28,151 nt of DNA. Source: an uncultured Collinsella sp. GTDB lineage: Bacteria > Actinomycetota > Coriobacteriia > Coriobacteriales > Coriobacteriaceae. This document shows positions 13,897 to 20,847 of this stretch, piece by piece. Location: NCBI GenBank assembly GCA_959604825.1, contig CAUHCN010000031.1, positions 1-28,151 on the forward strand. The letters run 5' to 3'. Made by a program: the position numbers and the translations under genes. The notes under the pieces were generated by a model. That model saw nothing but the letters and a program-made list of their open reading frames with translations, was not told the DNA's origin and did no database searches. Every line of letters starts with the position of its first letter. The stretch's first letter is position 1.

Positions 13897-15306
13897 GTGG
13901 AATCGGTCACTATTCATTGGATTGTCTTTTATGTCTTTATCGGTTTGTCGAGCGTTCAGCTTGTCCGCTTTGCTGGGCCCTTGGCGATTGGAGGGCAATA
14001 CACCGTCGAAGAACTGTACCCCTCCGATGAGTCGGGCAGGTTGAACGTTGCCTACCGAATTCTCGCTCCAACAATTTGTTGCCAGCTCCCCGTGTTTATT
14101 GTGGCTGCGATTTGCGATGCGTTTTCAGTTCCAGGTCCTTCGCTGCGATACATGCCCACCCTTTTCTATTGGTTGTTTCTTGGGGTAATCAAGCATGCAA
14201 GGGGTAAATTGCGGTACCGGACCCTTCCTTTCTCATTCGAGGCGTTCATGTCTCTTTTGCTGTCCGTCGCATTCGATCACTTTGTTATCGATGGCTATCT
14301 CGGAGGACAGGGGCTAGATGTGCTTGATACTTCGAGTATTGCCTTTGAGTTTGAGCTGGCATTATTTGGTGTTGTGACCTTTTGGATTTCCACCTTTTTT
14401 AAGCGTTATCAAATTAAGCGTAGCCGTGTGCGCTCATATGTCATTCCGTCATATGTTGTTCCGTCGTACTCCGTATTTAATTACTCTTCAATTGATACGG
14501 GCGAAGCCAGGCTATTCGCATACGAGCGCGAATATGGCGATCTTTTACCTCAGCGTTTTTCGAATGATCTCCTGTTGAGAAGTGTTTTCTTCGCAATTAT
14601 GGCTATAGAGGATGGGAATCGCCCTGAGTTCATCCGAACGATCGAGCGTATGGCCGCTCATTTCCATTTGGCAAATACTACGGGGATAATGCAGCAGAAG
14701 AGCGAGACTCCTCTGTCTGATAGGGATAGCGTTAAACTCGCAATTCCCTATATTGAGAGCATGTGGGACCAGTTCCTTGTTGAATTCGGTCGTTCTGCTG
14801 AGGGATCCGGGGGAGACGGTCTGCGAATTTTCATGGGCTATTACACCTACGACTACTTGATGTTGTCGCGGACTATCCGCAATCACTTTGCGCCATTTTA
14901 TGGGGACTATTGTGGAACGAGATTACTTAATGCTAATCACGTATTTTGCGATGTTCTGGAATTTGAGGAAAGGCAACGTTACGGATTGCTTCCAAAGACG
15001 GTTTCTGCGACTGGATCGATATGCGCCACTGAGCTTGGATGGCTTTCTGGAGAGTACTGTTATTGGTCCGATTACAATACGGTTGAATCCTGCCTGAATG
15101 AAAATGATGCCAATGGCGTTAAGCTGGTCAGCAAAAATGACGTGAATAAAACTCAGATAACCGAGATGACCTCAAGGCTTAAGGAGCAAGGTGTTTCCGT
15201 TCTTGAGGTCAAGTATGTGGCCGGCGCTTCGGCGACCATCGTGTGCATCGGCGATTCGTCTAAGATTCCGAGTACTGCCGGTAGTGACTGGATGTTTGTT
15301 GGCTAG
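13897..15306 (+). CDS. Membrane protein with a predicted lysozyme-like soluble domain
   Basis: GTG 13897 follows GAGGAG with an 11-nt gap. The 469-residue product has about five hydrophobic segments in residues 5-170 (near 8-28, 55-75, 85-98, 112-130, 150-168). A short linker with repeated SYVxP units at 180-192 leads to a soluble region. There, AIEDGNRPEF with Glu238 is followed 25 residues later by TTGIMQ at 261-266 and then YYTYDY near 315. A Glu followed by GxMQ is the signature of lytic transglycosylase and goose-type lysozyme folds, so this is a candidate membrane-tethered peptidoglycan-cleaving or lysozyme-like protein. The last 75 residues form a separate small domain. Which side of the membrane the domain faces is unclear. 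No partner gene overlaps it; the link to the reverse transcriptase island is only by position. Confidence 0.7.
   Translation: MESVTIHWIVFYVFIGLSSVQLVRFAGPLAIGGQYTVEELYPSDESGRLNVAYRILAPTICCQLPVFIVAAICDAFSVPGPSLRYMPTLFYWLFLGVIKHARGKLRYRTLPFSFEAFMSLLLSVAFDHFVIDGYLGGQGLDVLDTSSIAFEFELALFGVVTFWISTFFKRYQIKRSRVRSYVIPSYVVPSYSVFNYSSIDTGEARLFAYEREYGDLLPQRFSNDLLLRSVFFAIMAIEDGNRPEFIRTIERMAAHFHLANTTGIMQQKSETPLSDRDSVKLAIPYIESMWDQFLVEFGRSAEGSGGDGLRIFMGYYTYDYLMLSRTIRNHFAPFYGDYCGTRLLNANHVFCDVLEFEERQRYGLLPKTVSATGSICATELGWLSGEYCYWSDYNTVESCLNENDANGVKLVSKNDVNKTQITEMTSRLKEQGVSVLEVKYVAGASATIVCIGDSSKIPSTAGSDWMFVG
14434..14463 (+). repeat. Two tandem 15-bp units in the linker of the membrane protein
   Basis: TCATATGTCATTCCG is followed directly by TCATATGTTGTTCCG and then a decayed third unit. 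Each encodes SY-V-x-P, so the linker length could change in steps of five residues without a frameshift. Confidence 0.6.
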
Positions 15307-15323
15307 TTGAATCATCTTTGCCT

Positions 15324-15351
15324 TTCACAAGCATAGGTTAACGACTAGAAT
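15324..15351 (+). promoter_or_regulatory. Near-consensus sigma-70-type promoter
   Basis: TTCACA (15324-15329) and TAGAAT (15346-15351) each match five of six consensus bases and are 16 nt apart. Transcription would begin near 15358 and meet a terminator about 60 nt later. Confidence 0.6.
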
Positions 15352-15357
15352 ACACTT

Positions 15358-15420
15358 AATTGCGGTGGAAGCCTTCGGGCGACACCTGAAGAGGGTTGAT
15401 GCGTCGGCCCTCTTTTTTAT
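15358..15420 (+). ncRNA. Predicted short RNA of about 60 nt
   Basis: The transcript would start near 15358. It first folds GGTG, an internal GAA/GA loop, GCC, a UUCG tetraloop, GGC and CACC (15364-15386), then forms the terminator hairpin. No open reading frame with a sensible product fits before the terminator. It could be a free small RNA or an attenuated leader whose downstream gene is missing. I do not recognise a known RNA family. Confidence 0.45.
15390..15420 (+). terminator. Rho-independent terminator
   Basis: AGAGGG (15390-15395) and CCCTCT (15408-15413) form a 6-bp stem around a 12-nt loop, followed by a run of T residues (TTTTTAT). It ends the short predicted RNA and would also stop read-through from the membrane-protein gene. 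Confidence 0.7.
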
Positions 15421-15521
15421 TTAGATGTAAGATTCGGCTTGGCAAAACAAGGATCCCATTTGGGGAAAAGCAAATATCCGGCGGTTTTATGCTTCGGGAC
15501 GCGCGGTTTAAGCGTGTTTTT

Positions 15522-15645
15522 CGGAAGTGCGAGGAAAAACCGAAAACCGTCGAGCACACCCCAATTTTTGGCAACAAAACCGCAGATCGCCGGACCTCGA
15601 ACCCGGGGCCTGGTCGACAGATCTCGGATTTTCATCGCACTTCCG
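15522..15645. repeat. Palindromic intergenic repeat, copy 1
   Basis: The 124-bp unit is bounded by inverted ends: CGGAAGTGCGAGGAAAA (15522-15538) against TTTTCATCGCACTTCCG (15629-15645), 16 of 17 bases complementary. It shares the inner TCGAGCACACC motif and general layout with copy 2. No coding capacity is seen. Confidence 0.7.
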
Positions 15646-15655
15646 GAATCATTCA

Positions 15656-15782
15656 CCGGAAGTATGCGGCTAATTTCGGAACCTTCGAGCACACCGCCCT
15701 TTTCATGAACAGAAGCCGCAGGTAGAAGCGTTGTCGCAATGCGGCGTGGTCGGCATGTCAAGAATTTGCCGCATACTTCTGG
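15656..15782. repeat. Palindromic intergenic repeat, copy 2
   Basis: The unit is bounded by CCGGAAGTATGCGGC (15656-15670) and GCCGCATACTTCTGG (15768-15782); the 12-bp core GAAGTATGCGGC is perfectly inverted. It carries the same inner TCGAGCACACC motif as copy 1 and begins with the same CCGGAAGT edge, 10 bp after copy 1 ends. The facing edges (ACTTCCGG, CCGGAAGT) also form an 8-bp hairpin. Confidence 0.7.
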
Positions 15783-15785
15783 ATT

Positions 15786-15804
15786 GAGTGCTCATTTAGC
15801 ACTC
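15786..15804. promoter_or_regulatory. GAGTGCT-N5-AGCACTC dyad upstream of the pel operon
   Basis: A perfect 7-bp inverted repeat around CATTT lies about 60 bp upstream of the probable operon -35. It is a plausible operator. The half-sites resemble those of the HrcA CIRCE element but in the opposite order and with different spacing. Confidence 0.4.
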
Positions 15805-15866
15805 TCGATGTCCCCACATCCTCTAAAAAAGTTCTTAAAACAGCCTTAAAGGCGTTCCAACTCGCG

Positions 15867-15897
15867 TTGACAGCGTAAAATACGCATGTTTGACTAT
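15867..15897 (+). promoter_or_regulatory. Probable pel operon promoter
   Basis: A perfect TTGACA at 15867-15872 is followed by only a weak -10 candidate, GACTAT at 15892-15897, at a 19-nt spacing. A weak -10 fits a promoter needing an activator. The first start codon is about 35 bp further on, after AGGGGAGGAG at 15914-15923. Confidence 0.45.
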
Positions 15898-15929
15898 GAC
15901 AGAAGTGGATTTTAGGGGAGGAGCACGCC

Positions 15930-18068
15930 ATGGAGGTGCTGGTTGTTGGCAACACCGCATATGTTGACGATGACTTTTGTGCCAAGGCGTTCCCCGGGGA
16001 CCACGTTAAGGTCGTCGCTGCCGCGGAAGCGCGCCGCGACGAGTCGTCGCCCCATGCCTCGTGGAAAGAACTCCTCCAGCACCTGGATCAGGCCTACGAG
16101 TTCGACCGCGTGGTCTACCTGTCTAATTACCTTACCCCGCATACCGATACCGTGGGCGAAATCGAGCTGCTGCGCTCGGTCTTTCGTACGTGCGCGGGTC
16201 GCCGGGTCCAACTGCTGTATGTAGCGGGGCCCGCGGGTGCCGAGGGTGCCGCCGATGCCGCGGGGCGAACGGGCAAGGGCATTATCGCGCACGCAGCCAA
16301 CGACCTGTGCCGCTACTACGCTGCTCGCGAGGGCGTTCAGACCAAGATCCTGCGCGTGCCGTTCCTGTATACCGCGTCTGCCGCGCTGGAGGACCCGTTT
16401 TTGGTGCCGCTGTTCGACGCATGCTCAACCGGATCGGCCGCTCTGCAGGGCGCGCAGGATGCCGCGTTTCCCCTGCTGTGTGCCGAGGAGCTTTCGGTGC
16501 TGGTACGCCGCATCTTCGATAGCTGGGATGGCAACTTTGAGACGCTCGACGTTGCCGATGCCTTCCATCACACGGCGGGTGAGGTGGGCGACGCCCTCAA
16601 GGCGTTGTTCCCCGGCCTTGCCGTTGCCTATGGCGATTCCGCCGGCTACACCCTGCCCGCCAGCGACGTCGCTCGCGTGCGCTATGGCTGGTTTCAGCGC
16701 TACGACTTGCTGCGCGATCTCTCGACCATTCAGGCGCATTGGGATGCTGGCCGCGCAAAGAAGGTCAACCCCTTGCGCGCCGCCATCGACCGCATCCAGA
16801 TGCGCTCGCTGCCCATCAAATGCCTGGAGACGGGCGTTGCCTGGGTTCTGTTCGAGGTACTGGAGCATCTGTTCTCCCAATCGGCCCAGCTCAACGTGCT
16901 CGATTATCGCCTGCTCTACGTGGTGCTGATCGGCACGCTGTATGGCTTGGACTTTGGCTTGGTCGCAGCACTGCTGGCTTCGATTGGCCTGGCGGCGAGC
17001 TACTTTACCCAGTATGGCTATACCTTCCAGGGTCTGTTCTACGAGCCGTCTAACTGGCTGCCGTTTATTGCGTACTTTGTGGTGGGTGCCGTGTGTGGCT
17101 ATGTTCAGCTGCGCAACAGCGAAGCCATTAGGGCGGAGCGCGATCAAAACGAGCTCATGCGCAACCGCAATACGTTCCTTACGCAGCTCTACCACGACGC
17201 GATCGAGGACAAGCGCGCGTACAGGCGTCAGATCGTGGGTCGTCACGACAGCTTTGGCAAGATCTTTGCCGTGACGCAGGAGCTCGACGTACTTAACCCG
17301 CGCGACATCTATCGCAAGTGCTGCGAGCTTCTGGGCGAGATCCTCGAGAACGATTCGGTGGCGATCTACCATGTTTCGGGCGGGGCATTTGCACGCCTGG
17401 TGGCAGCAAGTCCCGCGATTGCCGAAGATGCCGCACGCTCGCTCACGCTCGAGCAGCTTGCACCTCTTTTGGGCGACGGGGGTCGTTCGAACCTGTGGGT
17501 GAACCGCGAGCTGGCGCCGGGGCTTCCCATGTTTGGATACGCGATCGAGCGCGACGGGGCACCCGCCGTGTTGATCTTTGTGCGTCGTGCGGCCGAAAAC
17601 CAAATGACCCTCTATTATCAAAACCTGTTCCGCATCTTGTGCGGGCTGGTCGAAAGCGCGCTGGGCCGTGCCTTTGACTATGAGGCGGTGGCGCAGGATA
17701 AACGCTGCGTTGACGGCACTTGCGTGCTCAAGCAGGCTGCCTTTGGCCAAGAGCTTGCGGCGGAGCAGGCGCTGGCAGATAGCAAGATGGGGAGTTTTTT
17801 GCTCCTGCGCGTGGTACCGGGCATGGAGCCTGTCGGCGAGCTGGTGGGCGCAATTGGGTCAGCAATCCGCGAGAGCGACGCGGCGGGCTTGGTCGACGGC
17901 AACGTGCTCTACCTGCTTATGCGCCAGGCAAAGGCGTGCGATCTTCCCATTATCCGCGAGCGCCTGAGCGCAAAGCAGATTGCGGTGGAGCCCGTCGATG
18001 GCGAGGACATCGTGGCGTTGCTGCAGCACATCTCTTACACCGGTGACGGTGAGGGGGGTGCCGCTTGA
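15930..18068 (+). CDS. pelD: PelD-like c-di-GMP receptor with an N-terminal SDR-like domain
   Basis: The 712-residue protein has, in order, an SDR/epimerase-like Rossmann domain (about 1-250), a membrane region of about four helices (295-395), a helical segment, a GAF-like domain (about 445-580) and a degenerate GGDEF domain (585-712). In the GGDEF domain, DGNVL replaces the GGDEF active site, but RESD at 647-650 lies five residues before it, exactly where the c-di-GMP-binding inhibitory site RxxD sits. This is the pattern of PelD, the receptor that switches on Pel synthesis. The Rossmann domain lacks both a glycine-rich loop and the YxxxK pair, so it is probably not catalytic. The ATG lies 6 nt after a strong AGGGGAGGAG. 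The stop overlaps the next start by 4 bp (TTGA). As first gene of the operon it fits a control role. Confidence 0.85.
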   Translation: MEVLVVGNTAYVDDDFCAKAFPGDHVKVVAAAEARRDESSPHASWKELLQHLDQAYEFDRVVYLSNYLTPHTDTVGEIELLRSVFRTCAGRRVQLLYVAGPAGAEGAADAAGRTGKGIIAHAANDLCRYYAAREGVQTKILRVPFLYTASAALEDPFLVPLFDACSTGSAALQGAQDAAFPLLCAEELSVLVRRIFDSWDGNFETLDVADAFHHTAGEVGDALKALFPGLAVAYGDSAGYTLPASDVARVRYGWFQRYDLLRDLSTIQAHWDAGRAKKVNPLRAAIDRIQMRSLPIKCLETGVAWVLFEVLEHLFSQSAQLNVLDYRLLYVVLIGTLYGLDFGLVAALLASIGLAASYFTQYGYTFQGLFYEPSNWLPFIAYFVVGAVCGYVQLRNSEAIRAERDQNELMRNRNTFLTQLYHDAIEDKRAYRRQIVGRHDSFGKIFAVTQELDVLNPRDIYRKCCELLGEILENDSVAIYHVSGGAFARLVAASPAIAEDAARSLTLEQLAPLLGDGGRSNLWVNRELAPGLPMFGYAIERDGAPAVLIFVRRAAENQMTLYYQNLFRILCGLVESALGRAFDYEAVAQDKRCVDGTCVLKQAAFGQELAAEQALADSKMGSFLLLRVVPGMEPVGELVGAIGSAIRESDAAGLVDGNVLYLLMRQAKACDLPIIRERLSAKQIAVEPVDGEDIVALLQHISYTGDGEGGAA

Positions 18069-18970
18069 TCTCGCTTGTCGTTGCTGCCGTCTTGCTGCTG
18101 ATTCATGCGCTGGTTTGCCTGATGCTGTGGACGCTCATGAAGCTGGGCCTGCTGCCGGTGCGCGGGCACATGCTGGCTGTGATAGTGCTGGTGCCGCTGT
18201 GGGGCCCGTTGCTGGTGGTTCTGCTATCGGTCCGCAGCGCGGTGTTTGGCGAGGGGCTGAAAGAGTCTGCGCTGGAGTCGCTGCGCTTCAACGACGACCT
18301 GCATCGTAGTATGTCGATACCGAGTGGTGAGGACGATGCAGGCGTAGTGCCGCTCGAGGAGGCACTCATCGTCAACGACCCGGCATACCGACGGCGCCTA
18401 ATGCTCTCCATGCTCACCGAGGAGCCCGACGCGTACCTGGCGCAGCTGCAGGCGGCTAAGCTTAACGATGACGTTGAGGTGGCGCACTATGCCGCGACGG
18501 CGGTGGCGCAGATTTCTAAGGAGTCCGACCTTAGACTGCAGCAGCTGGAACGTGCTTTTAAGACCGACCCGAGCGCGCAAAACCTCAACGAATACTGCGA
18601 TTTTCTTGGTGAATACTTGGGCTCGGGCTTGGCTGAGGGGCACGTGGCTCAGATTCAGCGCCAACAGTACGCGCGCCTGCTTGCGCGTCGCTGCGAACGC
18701 GAGGATACCCTTGAGCTGCGCATTCGATACGCGACGGCGCTGGCCGATGTCGGACAGATCGACGAGGCGCAGACCGTGACCGACCAGCTGGTGCTCGACG
18801 TGCCCGAGGAGCAGGATGTTTGGATGCTTTGTCTGCGCCTGGCCGTGATGCGCCGCGACGGTGACGAGGTCCACCGTGTGATCGATGCGATTGACAAGCA
18901 ACATGTGTATTTGAGCGCCGACAATCGCGAAAAGTTGGCGTTTTGGCGCGACGGGGAGGAGGCCAGATGA
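18065..18970 (+). CDS. pelE: PelE-like membrane and helical-repeat protein
   Basis: The 301-residue product begins at TTG 18065, overlapping the pelD stop by four bases with GAGGGGGGTG upstream. Two N-terminal membrane helices (about 2-27 and 35-57) are followed by a cytoplasmic all-helical region with TPR-like pairs, for example LRLQQLERAFKTDPSAQNLN. This is the architecture of PelE, which links PelD to PelF and PelG in the inner-membrane synthase complex. Sequence similarity in PelE is low, so I rely on architecture and on its place between pelD and the deacetylase gene. Its stop overlaps the next ATG (ATGA). Confidence 0.75.
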   Translation: MISLVVAAVLLLIHALVCLMLWTLMKLGLLPVRGHMLAVIVLVPLWGPLLVVLLSVRSAVFGEGLKESALESLRFNDDLHRSMSIPSGEDDAGVVPLEEALIVNDPAYRRRLMLSMLTEEPDAYLAQLQAAKLNDDVEVAHYAATAVAQISKESDLRLQQLERAFKTDPSAQNLNEYCDFLGEYLGSGLAEGHVAQIQRQQYARLLARRCEREDTLELRIRYATALADVGQIDEAQTVTDQLVLDVPEEQDVWMLCLRLAVMRRDGDEVHRVIDAIDKQHVYLSADNREKLAFWRDGEEAR

Positions 18971-20847
18971 GCGTGGCGCAACATATCCGCGACCGAGCAG
19001 ACCGCTTTCGTTGGATGGGACTCCTCGTGGTGTGGGCTGTTTTTATCGTCATGGCCGCCGTGCTGCTGGTGGAGCGTGCCGGCGTGCAGTACAGTGCGGG
19101 CCAGCATAAGCTGGGGATGCTTGCCGCCAACGATGCGGTGCCGGCCTCCTCGGCAATTTTTGGCCAAAAGCCCACGTGCCTGGTCATTACCGACTCGGAC
19201 CAAGATAGCGTCAACGACGTTAAAGAGCAGTTCGACCAGATCCTGCTCGACATGAAGATCGCGCACCGCGACGTGGACCTTGCCCTGGATGGTGCGGATG
19301 CCATTCCCTCGCTGACCTCGTTCGATCGCGTGATTTTGCTCATGCCGTCGCTCGATGGGCTCGGTACGCACCTGAGCGACATTATGAGTTGGGTGAGTGC
19401 CGGCGGTTCGCTTATGCTCGCCATGCCGCCGGATAACTCGAGCTATCTGCAAGTGATTGCCTCCAAGCTTGGCATTGAATCGGCCGGATATGACTATGTA
19501 AAAGCCGAAAGCATTGTGCCGAGCGAGGACTTTATGCTGGGCGGGGGAGAGCGCTACGAGCTCTCGGACCCCTTCGATTCTTCGCTCTCGGTTTCATTGC
19601 GCGAGACGGCGCACGTATGGGCAAAGACCGGTGACACGGGCACGCCGCTCATTTGGTCTAACGATTGCGGCAGTGGTCACACCGTGGTGTGCAACATTGG
19701 CATCTACGACAAGGTCATGCGTGGCTTTTACGCCGCGGCGATCAGTCTGCTGGGTGATACCACGGCCTATCCGGTCATCAACAGCGCCGTGTTCTATTTG
19801 GACGACTTTCCTAGCCCCGTGCCCTCGGGCGATGGTACTTATATCAAGCGTGACTACGGCCTTTCCATTGCGGATTTTTACACCAAGGTCTGGTGGCCCG
19901 ATCTGCAAAAGCTCGCGCAAAAATATGGCATTCGCTATACCGGCGTGATGATCGAAAACTACGAGGACGCGGTCAACCAGACCGAGCCCGCGCGCCAACC
20001 CGATACCACGCAGTTTCGATATTTTGGCGGCATGCTGCTGCAGATGGGCGGCGAGCTGGGCTTTCACGGCTACAACCATCAGCCGCTTGCGCTCTGGGAC
20101 ACCGACTATGGTACGTTGTACGTCTACAAGACCTGGAAGAACAAAGAGACGCTCGTCGCTTCGCTCAACGAACTTATCGCGTTTCAGGACGAGGTCCTGC
20201 CCAATGCTCATGGCTCGGTTTACGTGCCGCCGTCGAATATCCTTTCGGCCCGCGCGCGCAAGCTTATCGGTACCGATGTTCCGCGCATTAAGACCATTGC
20301 CAGTACGTATTTTGAGGATGGCACCGACCTGCCGTACGTGCAGGAGTTTGGCGTGGCGAGCGATGGCATTGTGGAGCAGCCACGTATTGTTTCGGGCGGC
20401 ATGGTCGACGATTCCTATATGCGCCTGGCAGCCGTGTCCGAGCTCAACATGCACTACGTGAGCACGCACTTTATGCACCCGGACGACCTTTTGGACCCCG
20501 ATCGCGGAGCCAAGGAGGGCTGGGAGGTCTACAAGGGCGGCCTGGTCGACTTCCTGGAGTGGCTTACCAAATCCGCGCCCGACCTGCGGCACCAGACGGC
20601 GTCGGAGTGCTCCGGTGCCATCCAGCGTTTTTCGTCCGTGACGGTGAGCGTGGATACCAGCGCGGATGCCTGGACGCTCAGCCTGGGTAATTTCCACGAC
20701 GAGGCGTGGCTCATGTTCCGCGCCAATAATGGCGAGCCGGGTGCGGTGACGGGTGGCGAACTGACGCACCTTACGGGCAATCTGTATCTGCTCAAGGCAA
20801 ATGATAAGACCGTGACGATCGAGCGCAAGGAGGGTGGCGATAAATGA
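18967..20847 (+). CDS. pelA: PelA-type polysaccharide deacetylase, membrane anchored (DUF2194-like)
   Basis: From ATG 18967, with GGGGAGGAGG just upstream, the 626-residue product has one membrane helix at about 17-36 and an extracellular region. Residues 60-265 form a Rossmann-like domain. The rest is a carbohydrate esterase 4-like deacetylase with YLDDFP (Asp279, Asp280), HGYNH (His367, His371), YVPPSN at 419-424 and STHFMHPDD at 499-507. It should remove acetyl groups from the Pel polymer outside the membrane. Unlike Pseudomonas PelA it lacks the glycoside hydrolase domain, as in Gram-positive clusters where the deacetylase is separate; no hydrolase gene is seen here. A longer frame from ATG 18943 overlaps pelE and lacks support. 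The 3' end overlaps pelF by 4 bp. Confidence 0.82.
   Translation: MSVAQHIRDRADRFRWMGLLVVWAVFIVMAAVLLVERAGVQYSAGQHKLGMLAANDAVPASSAIFGQKPTCLVITDSDQDSVNDVKEQFDQILLDMKIAHRDVDLALDGADAIPSLTSFDRVILLMPSLDGLGTHLSDIMSWVSAGGSLMLAMPPDNSSYLQVIASKLGIESAGYDYVKAESIVPSEDFMLGGGERYELSDPFDSSLSVSLRETAHVWAKTGDTGTPLIWSNDCGSGHTVVCNIGIYDKVMRGFYAAAISLLGDTTAYPVINSAVFYLDDFPSPVPSGDGTYIKRDYGLSIADFYTKVWWPDLQKLAQKYGIRYTGVMIENYEDAVNQTEPARQPDTTQFRYFGGMLLQMGGELGFHGYNHQPLALWDTDYGTLYVYKTWKNKETLVASLNELIAFQDEVLPNAHGSVYVPPSNILSARARKLIGTDVPRIKTIASTYFEDGTDLPYVQEFGVASDGIVEQPRIVSGGMVDDSYMRLAAVSELNMHYVSTHFMHPDDLLDPDRGAKEGWEVYKGGLVDFLEWLTKSAPDLRHQTASECSGAIQRFSSVTVSVDTSADAWTLSLGNFHDEAWLMFRANNGEPGAVTGGELTHLTGNLYLLKANDKTVTIERKEGGDK

Larger units (their letters stand above)
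15307..15929. other. Structured non-coding region upstream of the pel operon
   Basis: These 623 bp hold no gene I can support. They contain, left to right, a promoter and short predicted RNA with terminator, about 100 bp of unassigned sequence, two related palindromic repeats, a dyad and the likely operon promoter, all listed separately. Short reading frames here are consequences of the palindromes. Confidence 0.6.

Noticed and set aside
15396..15725. Small ORFs over the palindromic repeats upstream of pel
   Set aside because: The products are low in recognisable structure and are explained by the inverted repeats, with similar frames on both strands. No good ribosome site was seen apart from the chance GAGGG in the terminator stem.
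15786..15804. CIRCE heat-shock operator
   Set aside because: CIRCE is TTAGCACTC-N9-GAGTGCTAA. Here the half-sites are in the opposite order with a 5-nt gap, so HrcA binding cannot be claimed.
16425..17750. Long minus-strand ORF of 441 codons inside pelD
   Set aside because: It is a shadow of strong GC third-position bias; the pelD frame holds all recognisable domains. Similar minus-strand frames inside pelA, pelF, CotH and VTC genes were dropped for the same reason.
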